A stretch of 64,000 nt of DNA from Dromaius novaehollandiae (lineage: Eukaryota; Chordata; Aves; Casuariiformes; Dromaiidae): assembly GCF_036370855.1 (NCBI RefSeq), contig NC_088117.1, forward strand, positions 7,936,001 to 8,000,000, read 5' to 3'. Positions 32,800 through 44,400 of this stretch are shown here, in pieces; the stretch's first letter is position 1, and each line of letters starts with the position of its first letter. The notes beneath the pieces were generated by a model. The model searched no databases. It saw nothing but the letters and a program-made list of their open reading frames with translations, and was not told the origin of the DNA. Position numbers and translations under genes: made by a program.

Positions 32800-35700
32800 T
32801 AGGCCAGAGCAAAGATGTGATAACTGCTTTTGACTCTAAACATGCACAAGAACAAGTACTAGCCCAAAAATCCCAACAAAAACAAACCTATAGGAAGACG
32901 AAACCAAAGAAAAGTTACATAAATTACACTGGAGGCAAGCTCATACCTGTATTCTAAACCAAACAGAAGTCATGTAGATTTAATTACACTGGCACTGGTG
33001 TGCTGGCAACCCTGAGTTATGAGCCAGGTCTCATCAGTGCACTAACTACAATGTTGTAACCTTAAAACTGCTCAGAGCCTTGACAGAGCGAGCGTGTATT
33101 TTCTTGCGAAAGACCACGTAGATATGTCTGTAGCTGCTGTGAAATTCAGCTCTGCTTTGAATTGTTACTTGGCCATTTACTGGTGTTGTCACTGACCAGC
33201 TAAACTATGGTGGCTGCCATTTCTAACTAAATGAGCATATTTCATAGGAATCAATCCCGAGGGAATATACTCTACCTGGCACAAATGATGCAAAATGCAA
33301 TTAGGTATTTTTTTAATACCTAATACATACAGGGAGAGTTGCTGCTCTCTGGCTAATGCTTTTTGTGTTCTCACATGTATTATAGCTGACAACATGATTT
33401 AGTTCAGCTCAGCAGAAATTGCAATAGACAGTGTCTCTCACAATAGCTCTCAGGGTGTTTTAGAGATGCTAGATTTGTAACAGCTTGAAAGTGCTTATTA
33501 TGTACAGAGAAACTAAAGCAAAGAAGGTAGGGAACAAGGAGAAGGAAAGAAGAAGAGAGATTACAGAAATGAAATGCTGTCATCAATGAGAATGTGATTA
33601 CTTCTAAGCACTATCATGTAGTCTGGAGTTAAGTGTCCCCTAGCAAATTTCTGTGGCCAGCCAAGCTATTAAAGCAAAACCAAGGCAGAAGTCAGGAGAT
33701 GAAGTACTTCATCTCCTAAATAGTATTTCCTTTTTTGTTTCTTTTACTTTTTGAGTGTTTAGTATCAATTGAATATTTTGAAATCATGCTGTTGAAGAAT
33801 AATAAGAAAAAGACAACATGCAGTCCTGTGAAGAAAGAACAGGGATTTAAAGAAGAATAAAGCTGCTGGCAGCACCTTGTTTCCAGTGGAAGCTGAGGTA
33901 TTAAGAAACCTGTATGCAAGTGGATATCAGGACAGCAGAAAGGCTGAAGAGCAGTCATATGGCTCACTAATAATTAACTTTTATGGCTGAACTGTTTGAT
34001 AAGCAGTCAGTTTATGTATTGTGGATCAGTTCAACTCTAACGTCAAGGAATGCACTGCCAAGGTAGTCTAGGACTAATCTTTACATTTAAACCTATTTTT
34101 TTCCTAGACATTTTGGATAAACGCTGATCCGGATTTCTCTTAGCCTAGCAGTCAAAATCTGTATAAATGCAGTCTGAAATGTATTAAGGAGCTGAAGAAC
34201 CATAATACTTTATTTCCTTTTAAAAAAGTAAAACTTATGCCTGACTAGAAAAGCTTGATGCAAAAAACAAAATCACACAAGTAGAATAAAACCCAAAACT
34301 TTGCAAGTCATTTTTAGAAGTGATATAAAGAAAACTGAACTCAGCCATGCCAGTGCCCACTTAGACTAGATTAACCTTGCTCTGCCGAAGGCAGAATGGA
34401 CTTGAAAACATCCACTTGTTTTCTATCTTATATTCTCTGTCAAAGTAAACTGGTTTGGGAGCAAGGATCCAGTTCTTACCGACTCATTCTTTTGAAAAGT
34501 CTATTGCCTGCCTCTGGCACTTGTCTGACATGAAATAGTCAAATTAAGTTTGTTTATAGTAAGAAGTTTCCTTTCATCCCGTTGGGCTTTGCTGGGCAAT
34601 GCAGAATAGGTTCACTATGACATGGAATTTTTCACAGATTTCAAATTATTGCAATAGGAATTAGGAAGCTGGGTATGGGTAACTGCAGTAACCTTGAGTT
34701 CAGTTTCTGCTGGTAACAAGTTTCAGTTGCTGTCCTTCCCCACCTTTGCTAGAGTTTGTTTGAAAGCTAGGAGTCAGAGGAGGGGAGAGTGACTAACTTT
34801 GCTATTTTATGACTTCAGTAGTACATAAATCATCACCCTGAACTGTTTTGTCAAGGAGTGAAGACTGTGGCTCATGATGAAAGCAACCAAAGCATTTTCC
34901 ATATCTTTCTATTGGAAGAGTTACTCTTTCAGAATAGCACCTTTCTGCTGAGTAACGTTTGTCCTCTGATTATATGCACCACTACCTGCCACTTACAAAA
35001 ACTTCTACTGCAGGTGTATAAAGAAAAGCAAAAACCTAGACTGAATTTGCAGGATTTATGGCTATGTGTGAAGGAAAATTGTCCTGCACAGAGTCCAGTT
35101 TACTAGCAAGAGTATCTGAAAATCTGTTACTTTATTAATAAAAATCATGGCTGGGCTGTTTTTGAAATCCTCAGGAAAAGCAGTATGAAATCTTAGGAGT
35201 CTCACCCAGGCAAGGAGGAGATTAGGCAATGCTGCCTCTCAGCTATTCAAGTCCTGGCTTGTTCCAGGAACAAGTGCAGTCTGTATTAGATTCTTGGGCC
35301 AGTTTTGTTGGCTCTTTCTGCCAGCCCAGAGCACTTGTTTTACCCCACCCCTTGGTCTTATTCTCACCCGTAAGACACAGTCTTATGCTTAGGGCTGCAT
35401 GAGAGGATTGTATAAAGTATCTTGGACTTGCATTAAACTTCTCCCAAAAGTCTATTGTTATCCCTCTATATGAATAAGTAGGACCAGAACTGAACTCCAT
35501 CCTTCGAACAGGAATCCTTGAATGCAAATTGATGCTTAGGCATTTCCCAGGGAAATGGAAGAGGCAGGGAAGATATGAGGTAACACACTGCTCTAGTGAA
35601 CAGCTGGCAAGAAGTGATTCTCAAGACAGAAGTGTTTAAATATATAGTTTGGGTTTTTGTTTGTTTTTTTTTTTTTTGCCATAGAAGAGTAGCTATAATT

Positions 35701-36560
35701 TTAAATGGACAGAAGTAGGTGGCTTTACTCAATTTGTCAACAGAAATGTCCTCATAAATGATTTTTGATTAAATAGCTAACTGGAAAACTACTTCATGGC
35801 AATTTAAGCTGAAAAAATGCTGGAAGTAGAGAACTGTAGTAGTGCGAGAGAAGTATGTTGACTTTAGCATACTTTCTGCCCTCACATTTAATGTGCATTA
35901 GTTTTTCAGTGAGTTTGCTTATTTTTTTTTCCTTCTACTAAATAGTGCTCCAAATGAATTCAGAAATCAAAATCTCAAAAAAGGTAAAACACTCTTCTTG
36001 TTACATAAACCCACAGGGCTAAACTTCTTACTCTTGTCAGTATTGTCTGGAATAGTCTCCTACATTCTCCAACACTCCCACCCTCATCTGATAAACTTAG
36101 GCCTGTAGCTACTGTATTTGAAGTCACATTAATTCATTGCAGTGCAGTAATAGGGCTTTTGTTGATGGAGCTGGATGCATTAGGACAGTCTGAGTCACTG
36201 TGTTGTAGATAGTGACTACCCTCATTATAAAAGCATGCTTCAAATAGTGCTTATACAGAAACAAGAGTTCACCTGTGCAATAATACAAGGATGGCAGGAC
36301 TCAGTACAGTGGAACAAGTTTTATAAACGGGCTCTAATGCACTACAGAGGTAGCAAAATAGGAGAGGTTTGATTGTTTTTTCCTCTAATTGACTTACCTC
36401 TTTTTTTCCCTTTTCTCCCTCTGCCTCTGGACACCCAGAAGAGACTCAGAAATAGTGTTTGTGGTTTAGTAATCAAATTAATAATTGAGTTTGTGTTCCT
36501 GTGAGAAGATAAAACAACTCACACTGTTTTAAACAGAGGGGAAAAAACAGGAGACCAAAA
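32800..36560. other. PHYHD1-DOLK intergenic region
   Basis: The two genes converge here. The region is A/T-rich, with only short frames on both strands and a poly-T tract at about 35663-35678. No gene, RNA or further element was recognised. Confidence 0.5.
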
Positions 36561-36567
36561 CAAAGCC

Positions 36568-36573
36568 TTTATT
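36568..36573 (-). terminator. DOLK: Polyadenylation signal of DOLK (minus strand)
   Basis: TTTATT on the plus strand, AATAAA on the minus strand, about 150 bases after the DOLK stop codon. It is followed on the minus strand by a T/G-rich stretch. This implies a short 3' UTR. Confidence 0.65.
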
Positions 36574-36720
36574 TTAAATAGTGCTTTTCCATTTGTGTTT
36601 AACAATTTTACCTGCTGTACCAAATGTTGTATTTAGATAAGCTTTGAACTTTCAATACAGTGCATATTCTATTACCACTTTTCTCCAGAAAGGGAGAAAC
36701 TTTTGTTTCTGGAAATGCTT

Positions 36721-38292
36721 CTAAGCCATTAACATTATCTGGAGGTAGAGAGGCAACAGCAGATTATCTATTTGGGTAGTATAAGCTTCCAAAAGAGAAA
36801 CTAAGCTCACAGACCCCAGAATCCAGGCATAGCTAGAGTTCAGATTCACACTGCTGTCAAAGATCAGAATAAGAGCCACAGCAATGATCTGAGCAAAAAT
36901 AGCTGTCATTGTCCCTTCAAAGGTCTTCTTTGTTCCTGGCCATTTGATTTCCCCCATTGTACTGCCAAAAACTGAAGCCATAGTATCTCCTACCCCTACT
37001 GCGAGTACGCCAGAATAGGGGACCAATGCTCCTGCCCCAGACAAGATACCTTTAGGAGCACAAGGTCTCGGAAACAACCACACTGGGAGGGACATGCCAA
37101 GAAGAAGATAAACGTGAGTCAAGATTAGAGGTCCACTGTCTCGTTCATCCAAGAAGAGAGACAGTAAATGCCTAAGGGTTTGGCCAAATGGTTTGATCCT
37201 GAAGTATCGAATGTACTCCAAGAAGATAAATACTGCCAGACACAATACTGCAGCAACATAGAGAAGCTGGCGGTCATAGATCAGTCCGGGGACATAAGTA
37301 GCTACCACAATGAAATGGAAATATTTCCTGGTTATGGTGGAGGCCTGGTGTTTTTTAGATTCAGATGATCTTTTAGCATTCTGGTAGAAAACCACACCAC
37401 ATGCTGAAGCAGCCAACATGATCCAATATACAAGAAGGTAAACTCTTGTCTGCGTCTGAAAGAGAAACTGGAGTAGCCAGAACAAAGGATTCCTCTGGAT
37501 CAGCCGGTAAAGCCAAGGCATGATGACCCCTAGGCCTAACACTGCTGTCATCATGTGGAAAAACATGGAGGAGATCCAGGTACCTGAATCCATGAAAATG
37601 AAGAGAACAGTGAAAAAAATCCCAAGAAGAACAACTCCAACAACTGCCACCAGAAGGAAAAAGTCTACGGGATCGCCTCTGCTCTCGACTACATTCAGTG
37701 AGCGTTTAATGAGCTGATTGAGCACAAAACTTATACCCCCAAGAACTAACAATGCTTCTCCAGGAGTAAAACATCGAGGCAACAAGTAGAGCAAGATCAT
37801 ACTGAGGTAGACAAAAATTAGCAGCACTTCTAGGACCTCTATCACTTCTGAAACAGTTAAAGAGTGCTTCATGGTATAGATAATTATACTGCCAGCAATA
37901 CCAGTAAGTATGCAAGTGTTGGTTGGCACAGGTTTTGTGATGCCAACTGCTATTACAGACAGAAAGAGAGCAACCAACATGCCAGTGGAAGCGACAACTA
38001 TGCCGAAACGTTCGAAGTATACAATACCAGCAGACTTGCATCTCTCTTTCATCACTATCCCCAACAAGGGGATGACCATGCTAGCTGGTAGGAGGCCACT
38101 GTTCGCTGCTGTTCGAAACTGGAATACAGCCCCACCCAGATGGAGCAGACGGTCCCATTTGAACTGGACATAAAAAGCCTGGACGGCAAGAGCTACAGCG
38201 CACCAGGAATACCGGTCCCACACCACCGTGTGCACACACAGAACAATGATGAACACGATCAGGGATTCCACCAGCACTGGCTTGTTTAACAT
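36721..38292 (-). CDS. DOLK: DOLK, dolichol kinase (523 aa, single coding exon)
   Basis: The enzyme uses CTP to phosphorylate dolichol at the ER membrane, giving the dolichyl phosphate needed for N-glycosylation, O-mannosylation and GPI anchors. The frame is one uninterrupted exon encoding a very hydrophobic protein with many membrane segments. Family landmarks are [20 protein letters not shown] near the N-terminus, [19 protein letters not shown] in the middle, and the CTP-binding region near residues 430-462 ([22 protein letters not shown]). The first in-frame ATG is at 38292, with A at -3. The open frame runs 18 codons further upstream only through non-ATG codons, to an in-frame TGA at 38353-38355. 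The N-terminus is about 14 residues shorter than in human (538 aa); the rest is co-linear. Confidence 0.97.
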   Translation of the reverse strand: MLNKPVLVESLIVFIIVLCVHTVVWDRYSWCAVALAVQAFYVQFKWDRLLHLGGAVFQFRTAANSGLLPASMVIPLLGIVMKERCKSAGIVYFERFGIVVASTGMLVALFLSVIAVGITKPVPTNTCILTGIAGSIIIYTMKHSLTVSEVIEVLEVLLIFVYLSMILLYLLPRCFTPGEALLVLGGISFVLNQLIKRSLNVVESRGDPVDFFLLVAVVGVVLLGIFFTVLFIFMDSGTWISSMFFHMMTAVLGLGVIMPWLYRLIQRNPLFWLLQFLFQTQTRVYLLVYWIMLAASACGVVFYQNAKRSSESKKHQASTITRKYFHFIVVATYVPGLIYDRQLLYVAAVLCLAVFIFLEYIRYFRIKPFGQTLRHLLSLFLDERDSGPLILTHVYLLLGMSLPVWLFPRPCAPKGILSGAGALVPYSGVLAVGVGDTMASVFGSTMGEIKWPGTKKTFEGTMTAIFAQIIAVALILIFDSSVNLNSSYAWILGSVSLVSLLEAYTTQIDNLLLPLYLQIMLMA

Positions 38293-38400
38293 GATTCCAG
38301 TCCGACGTGCTTCAAAAGCTTTCAAAATCTTTCTCACGAGTCCCAAATATTCTCAACAGTGATCCATCAGTAAGAACTCCCTTTCATCCTACTGCAATTC
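38293..38400 (-). promoter_or_regulatory. DOLK: DOLK 5' UTR segment with two tandem micro-uORFs
   Basis: On the minus strand a pyrimidine-rich acceptor (TTTTTTTAATAG) ends at 38401, so the coding exon probably starts at 38400. The 108-base leader part carries ATG at 38387 opening a 6-codon frame that ends at 38367, and ATG at 38367 opening a 4-codon frame that ends at 38353. The stop of the first and the ATG of the second share one base. The second stop is in frame with DOLK. Confidence 0.55.
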
Positions 38401-40730
38401 CTATTAAAAAAAGAACAAACAATTAAAGCAACTACTAGAAAAGCTAAAGCTTCCACACAGCTGTGTTATTCTTAAGCTCAGTTTAAACTGATAGCCATGG
38501 GCAAACTATGAATGGCAACACATAGACAAATGCAAAAATAAAACCAAACAGATGAAGGATCAGCCAACATTTTTATGCCGATTTGAAAATTGGAAAAGTC
38601 AGTCTGCAATGACAAAAATGAAACACTCTGTACTGTGGTATTCAGATACAGATACTAAATACTTCTGTTGCAGTGTCTTTGAACTGAAATATGAAGCAAA
38701 CAAACCATAAATACTCCCAGAGGATTTGGTGAGGCATTGCAGCAATGCATATTTGAAATACAGCTAATTTAAAATAGTTCAGAGATAATTTTAGGACCTA
38801 ATCTCATATGGTGTTTTTGCTGTAGTTTTACAGCATTTTCTTCCTTTTAATAAATATTTCTCTTCCCACTGCTGTGCAAAAAACACACATAGCTCTCCTT
38901 CCATTATTGCTGTTATGACTGAATACTTCAATTACTACTGCAGCTGTTCCATAATGCTATGTAGTGTTTACAATAAAAATAGGAAAAAAAAGTTGCAGTC
39001 ATTAGTTTACTTCAGCTCATTTTGACCTACTGCCAGAACTGTCAAGATAAGCTAAGTTGGAGAGCTGAGCTCAGAAAAATGAAATGAACAGAGTTCCTCT
39101 TGCCTACAGCCCTCAGAGAGCTTTCATCGCATCCTCAGTATTAGGCAGCTTAATTTGTTTTGCTTCTACAGCACTGTTAGATCATATTTGTTATGAAGAT
39201 ATCAATTCTAAAATACACCTCCTGTCCATCTTGATATACTGGCAATATTCTATACGTTGTAGCAATACAGTTTAACCATTATGCAGCTTAGTGAGTAAAT
39301 TTGATTTATTCATGTTTATCTCTAAGGAAAGGTATTGGCTTCAGTTTCTCCTTAACGCATGTCACAGTCTCTCCCTGATTCCAGCTATCTCAATTGCAAG
39401 TGAGAACTGTGCATGCCTCTTTTACACAGAGCCTAGATCTCTACTGACTAACAATATTTTTAGTGTTAGTCTGTCATTAATGACATCTGACAAACATTAG
39501 CAAACCAAACTATTATTTGGGACTCATCCCCAAAATGCATCGTCACCTTACAGAAATGATTTGTTTATCTAACTGCTGGTAGTTATGCACCATTTTCTTG
39601 AAATTCTTCAATAGTGAGTAAGCCTTGTGACACATTCTTTATCATGATATAAAGCTGTAATTGCTTCCTATATTCCCTCACTCCTATGTCTTAATAATGT
39701 TGGCTGGATTTACATCACTTCGCCTTCTCAGTATCAAGCCTCACAGCCACTGACAGCTGCACCACAAACTAATCATTCCCTTAAACCTTTGGACTGTAAG
39801 ATGAATGATTGAGATTATCAGCAACACGCACAATGATTCTATTATGTTAGTTGTATCTCATCTCCTTGCAAGTATTCTCACCAGCATTTATTGTTTCCTG
39901 GTAATATGTATTTCTGCTTATCTGTGATTTAATATTATATCATAGCTATATATAAGCCAAAGACGTTATACTAACATCTTTTTTGAGTTCTTGGAAGGTA
40001 TTAGTTTTTGTATTTCTGTTGATAATAGAATGGCTGACCCAGGTGTATATGTTCCTCTTTATCCTGCCTGCTGTATGCTGATAAGGTATCTCCAATTGAA
40101 ACTTTGAATAACTTTTCTGGCCCACCCTTAAGTTGATCAGCAGTAAATTCTTATCAAGTTCTGCTTCCCATTCTCATTACTGATCGCTATGGTAACTCCC
40201 TCATGAGAGGCTATCAGTTTATATCTAGAATTCTGTTTCTGGGTTGCATGCAAGGCTGACTGGTGTCACCAGATTATAATGCTGATACAGATTATATTAG
40301 CATTATTACTGGGTGACTATCAAAGTTCACATTGCCAAGCTCCCTTACATTGTGGGTCCAGAAAATGTTCTTATTTATGACATCTCTGTACTGAAACTTC
40401 TTACTTTTAGCTTTTAATAGCTTGCTTTTCGGCATTTTTATCAATACAGCCTGAAATACTCAATTGCCAAACCTACCTGCCAAATGTAACCAATGTTACG
40501 TTTACTGTTGCTAAACAGTCAGATCAAGCCAAACGTAATCTCTCCCCTATAACAACTAATTTTTGAAATAAAGACAGAGAAGAATCAATCACATAGTCAA
40601 CAGAAGAGAACTGGCATGGGCCATATGACCAAGAGCGGTTTTGTGGCCCCCACTCTTCGCTGTTTCTGGGCATAGTGGGGGGAAAAAGCTTGACGTTTAT
40701 TTGAGACAAGTCTGGCCCAAGGCAGAAGAG
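38401..40730. other. Region upstream of DOLK, probably its 5' UTR intron
   Basis: A/T-rich sequence with short frames only. If DOLK is transcribed from the CpG island, this is most of a 2.8-kb intron (38401-41225 on the minus strand). Confidence 0.45.
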
Positions 40731-41225
40731 GATCCCCACTCGGTTTGGCTGCTGCAGGATCGCAGCCCAGCTCTCGCAGCAACAAGGACACCCGAGAGCT
40801 CCCCCCCGGCAGGCAGCCCGCCGGCTGGGCTGTCAGACCAACCCTTAAAGCGCAGGTTTCTCTTCCGACGCAGCGGCTCGATGCATCTCCCTGCCGGGTT
40901 ACCTCATCCTACGCCCGCGGCGGCTCCCCCTCCCCGCGCTCGCAAGGTAAACTGAAGCCCCTCGGCACATCCCGCTTCCTCGCGCTCAGGCAGGGGCCTC
41001 TCGCTCCCGCTTTCCAACAATTCTGGGTGTTTTCTGGCCGTTTCGGGTCCAGCCCCTGCCGCCCTCCTGCTCTTCCTGTCCCCCGCGGGCTCCCCCCCGC
41101 GGCGACGCCCGCCGGTTCCTCCCCCCAGCCGCCGCGCCCTACACCGCCGCAGCAGCCCCCCAGCCCCGCTCGGAGGCTCGGCCCGGGGCTCGCCGAGCGG
41201 TCGCGGCCGCCCGCCCCGCGCTCAC

Positions 41226-41250
41226 CTCGCGGGACGCCGCCATCTTGGCG
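41226..41250 (-). other. DOLK: Probable DOLK 5' exon (donor end)
   Basis: On the minus strand, AAGATGGCGGCG precedes TCCCGCGAG and a GTGAGC donor at 41225. Spliced to the acceptor at 38401, the ATG at 41243 would give a 9-codon upstream ORF (MAASREELQ, then TAG), not a DOLK extension. The 5' end of this exon was not located. It could alternatively belong to an antisense non-coding transcript. Confidence 0.45.
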
Positions 41251-41390
41251 CTGGCGCCCGTCACATGACCAAACCCGCCGTGGGGGGCGGGGGCGGAGCT
41301 GCGGCCCCGCCACGTGACGCCGACGCCGGCAGCGGGAGGGAGGGGGCCCCCCCCGCTCCGCGCGGCGGGTCACGTGAGAGGGGAGCGAAG

Positions 41391-41416
41391 ATGGCGGCGG
41401 GCGGGCTGTGCGCGAG
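41391..41416 (+). CDS. NUP188: NUP188 coding exon 1 (26 bases)
   Basis: ATG lies inside an AAGATGGCGGC element and is followed by eight codons plus two bases to a GAG|GTGCGG donor. Joined to 43742 the split codon reads Arg and continues SSRELWTILLGRSAL, as expected for NUP188. The following 2.3-kb intron begins in the CpG island. Confidence 0.85.
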
Positions 41417-44400
41417 GTGCGGGGACGCGGCGGCGGTTGCTGCGACGGGCGGGGAGGGCGGCGGGGGAAGCACCGTCCCTCGCTGCGCGCGCGCCTCCCC
41501 TCCCCGGGGGGTTGGGGGGAGGGGCAGAGCAGGGCCACACGCGCGCGGGGTGGGATGGGGGGGGAGAGTTAACGGCCGCGGGGCCCGCGCCGGCCTACCC
41601 CCGCCGTAGCCCCGCCCCCCGCGCGCGCGCAGCGAGGCTCCGCCCCCCCCGCTGAGGGGGTTCCCCCCGCCGCCCCCCCCCCGGGGTCGTGGTAGTGGGG
41701 GACTCGCACTCGGCACCCGCCATGTTCCCGCCCCCGCGGCGCGACCCCGAGAGACCGCGTCCCGCGCGGGGGGAGCGAGGCGCTGCCGGGGCCCCCCGGG
41801 CGGCGTGTGTCGGGCTGCGCCTCCCCGCTGCGAGGCCCCCCCCCACCCGCCCGGTCAGCACCTGCGTGAGGCACCTGCCGGCCCGCACGTCGGTCTGTGA
41901 CAGGCCCAGGCGTGCGGGGACCCCCCGGCAGCGGCGCTCGGGCTGTGCGTGCTGCGGGCCTGCTCGGCGCCGGGTGCGGGGCCGAGTCCCCCGGGAGCTC
42001 TGTGATGCCCCGTTTTGGGGGAGCACAAGCAGCGTTTCCGAGGAAATTCCGGCATCGCCCGCTTAGCGGGTGGACCTCCCCTTGGGTTTGGACGTGGGAG
42101 CTCTTGGTGGTATTCCTCAGTGGGCCAGGGTTTTTTTTTTCCCCAAAAAACTTAGCAGGCATTAGTAGTGATTTTCTTAGCATTTTGTGTTTCTTTTATT
42201 CTTCCATAATGTAAAAGATTAAATGCTAAACAGAACTGCTATTTACAAGCTTTGGCTGCCAAGCTGAAGTCTTGGTTTATGCTGAAGTTTTGGAGGCATC
42301 TGTCAGACTTCTTTTAAGTCACAGAGTTATTCTCACGAAGAGCAGAGCGTTCAGGGTTCGATTTTCGTTTTTCGAAGAACTGAACTCTTTGCAAATATAA
42401 AGTTAAAATAGCAGAGGTGCGGAAGATGTGTACAGGAAGTTATTTTTTTGATGACGTCCTGGTCCAGTGATCACTTTAGATTGGTGTCTTCTTCAGTCTT
42501 GTGCATGGCTTTTGACCCATATTGTAACGTTTCTAGACTCGGGAAAGTTCCTAGAAGTCTAATTACAGTAATACTTACAAGCGCTAATGGGGACAGAAAC
42601 ACCACTGTTACGTATGGCCACATTAAGAGAGCTTTCTTAGCTATCTTGCAGTCTAATTAATGAACTGGCAACAAACAGTGATCTCTTAATCATAGAAGAG
42701 GTTTGGATAGAATGAAAATGAGAAGAATTGGCTGTGCTATATTGATGCTCTGTTCTGCAAAGCGATTCTTTTTTTGGTAAAATTCTGTGGCCTTTCAATG
42801 CTCTGTGTGGGCTGGAGAGGTTGCACCCACAGCTGATTGCCAGCTCAGGTCAGGAGAGGTTCTTTAGCTGTTACACAGGGAGGTGCATCTAACTATCAAG
42901 GAAATTAGAAGGTAGAAATTACGTTGATAGTTCTGCTGAAAATTATAGAGCACGTAATCCATTTAAATAGCACCACGTGTCAAAAGTTACAGATGACTTT
43001 CACTGCCATAGTGAGTTCTCTTGAAGATACTATTCCAAAAATGAGTTAGAATATTTTTTTGTTTCTTACAAGGATTGTACAAGATTTTGTACAACAGTCT
43101 TTGCATGATGAGTTGTGCTGTTTATCTCCTGATTTATTTTATATTGCTAGCAGATCATCAGTTCGCTCCAAGTTCCTGAAGTGTTCTATTTGGGTAGCAA
43201 CTTTTTGCAGAGCTGTTTTAGGGAGATTCATTTTTCTGGTTTGCTTGTGCCTGAGTTAGGATTTGATCTGTAATACTTTATAGCACAAATTGGCTTTCCT
43301 ACAAAGTTCTAAGGAAATAGGAAGAAACAAGAAGCTCAGGGTTAATGTTCTGAACAACTGAGGCAAATATTCTACCTTATGTAAAAGTGTTGTAATTTTT
43401 CACTTCACCCAGTTTTATTTTCCACTTGGAGTAGAGGAGGAAACTATTATAAAGGAATTTGTTTGGAGAAGAGCAACAAATGAAATTGAATAAAATACTG
43501 CTCTCTCCTTTAATTAGGTTTCCTTTTACTAACCTCAAATGTCCAGGTAGCAAAGTCAGATTGAGCTAATAAACTGATATAGATGTGCTGCTTCCTTGAT
43601 ATGAGTTTACATGTTTCCTTATATCACTCTTAATGTGATCTGCTTTAAGTAAATTGCAACTTTAAAAAGGTGTAGGCTAAATATAAACCTGAAACAGTGT
43701 TCATTAGTAAAATGCTCTCTAACTTTTCCCTTTGTTTATAGGAGCAGCAGAGAATTGTGGACTATTCTTCTGGGCAGATCAGCTTTAAGAGAACCAGTAA
43801 GTCTGTCTTGCTAGGCAGGTTTGCCTGTCACTGAATGGACTCCATGGCCTAAATGCGTCATTTGTGCAGCTGTTTGAATATTAGTGAAAATATGTTTTGC
43901 TGCTTTTCCCTCTTCCTCAGTGCAACTTTTTTTCCTCTTTCTCCACTCCTTGTTTATTCTTCCACTCCTTGTTTATAGCTGCTTCATGAACTTCTACCTG
44001 GAAGGGTGTATGTGAAAAGGTGGTTCCTTTTCTGAAGCGGACACAAGTGCTACTTTCTAGACTGGCTGGCCTGGGGTATTCATGAGTGGTACAGCCTGCT
44101 TCCTTATTTTCTGGGACGGAGCCCGTGCTTTCAAGAATGTGCCCAGAGGTTGGAAATCCAAATGTGTTTCTGAACCTAGTTCACTGCCTCCTCTTTCCTC
44201 CCCCTTCCCATGATTAGGCAAGGCAGCAAGCTTTCTTGTACAATATGCACCTTGAATCAGAGCCTGAATCATAGATGCTCTTGTTGTTTGTCTTGTGTTG
44301 TTCCTGTCTCTTTGTGGTGGTGGTGGAATTACTTTGCTTAGTTTAAATTAAGCAAATCTGATACTCGGAAGTGTATGCTGAGGAATCTGTTCAGTAGTAT

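Larger units (their letters stand above)
40740..42060. promoter_or_regulatory. CpG island, divergent DOLK/NUP188 promoter
   Basis: Very G+C- and CpG-rich throughout, in sharp contrast to both flanks. It covers NUP188 exon 1 and a minus-strand exon-like segment at 41226. It has no TATA box. It contains E-box-type words GTCACATGAC (41260-41269), CCACGTGACG (41310-41319) and GTCACGTGAG (41369-41378), and AAGATGGCGGC (YY1-type) elements facing away from each other at about 41236-41246 (minus) and 41388-41398 (plus). The long frames on both strands here are products of base composition. Confidence 0.9.

Noticed and set aside
35640-35680. Poly-T tract as the tail of a reverse-oriented retrotransposed element
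   Set aside because: No recognisable element body or target-site duplication is visible beside it; treated as a simple tract.
38293-38346. DOLK start at 38346
   Set aside because: The codon there is TTG. The first ATG in frame is at 38292, giving the family's hydrophobic N-terminus immediately afterwards.
36721-38346. Plus-strand frames opposite DOLK (for example 37168-37368 and 37910-38173)
   Set aside because: Short antisense shadows of the DOLK coding exon, with no splice context.
40745-42214. Many 100-210-codon frames on both strands in the CpG island
   Set aside because: Low-complexity Pro/Ala/Gly/Arg translations caused by high G+C and few stop codons. Only the 26-base NUP188 exon 1 and the minus-strand donor segment have supporting signals.
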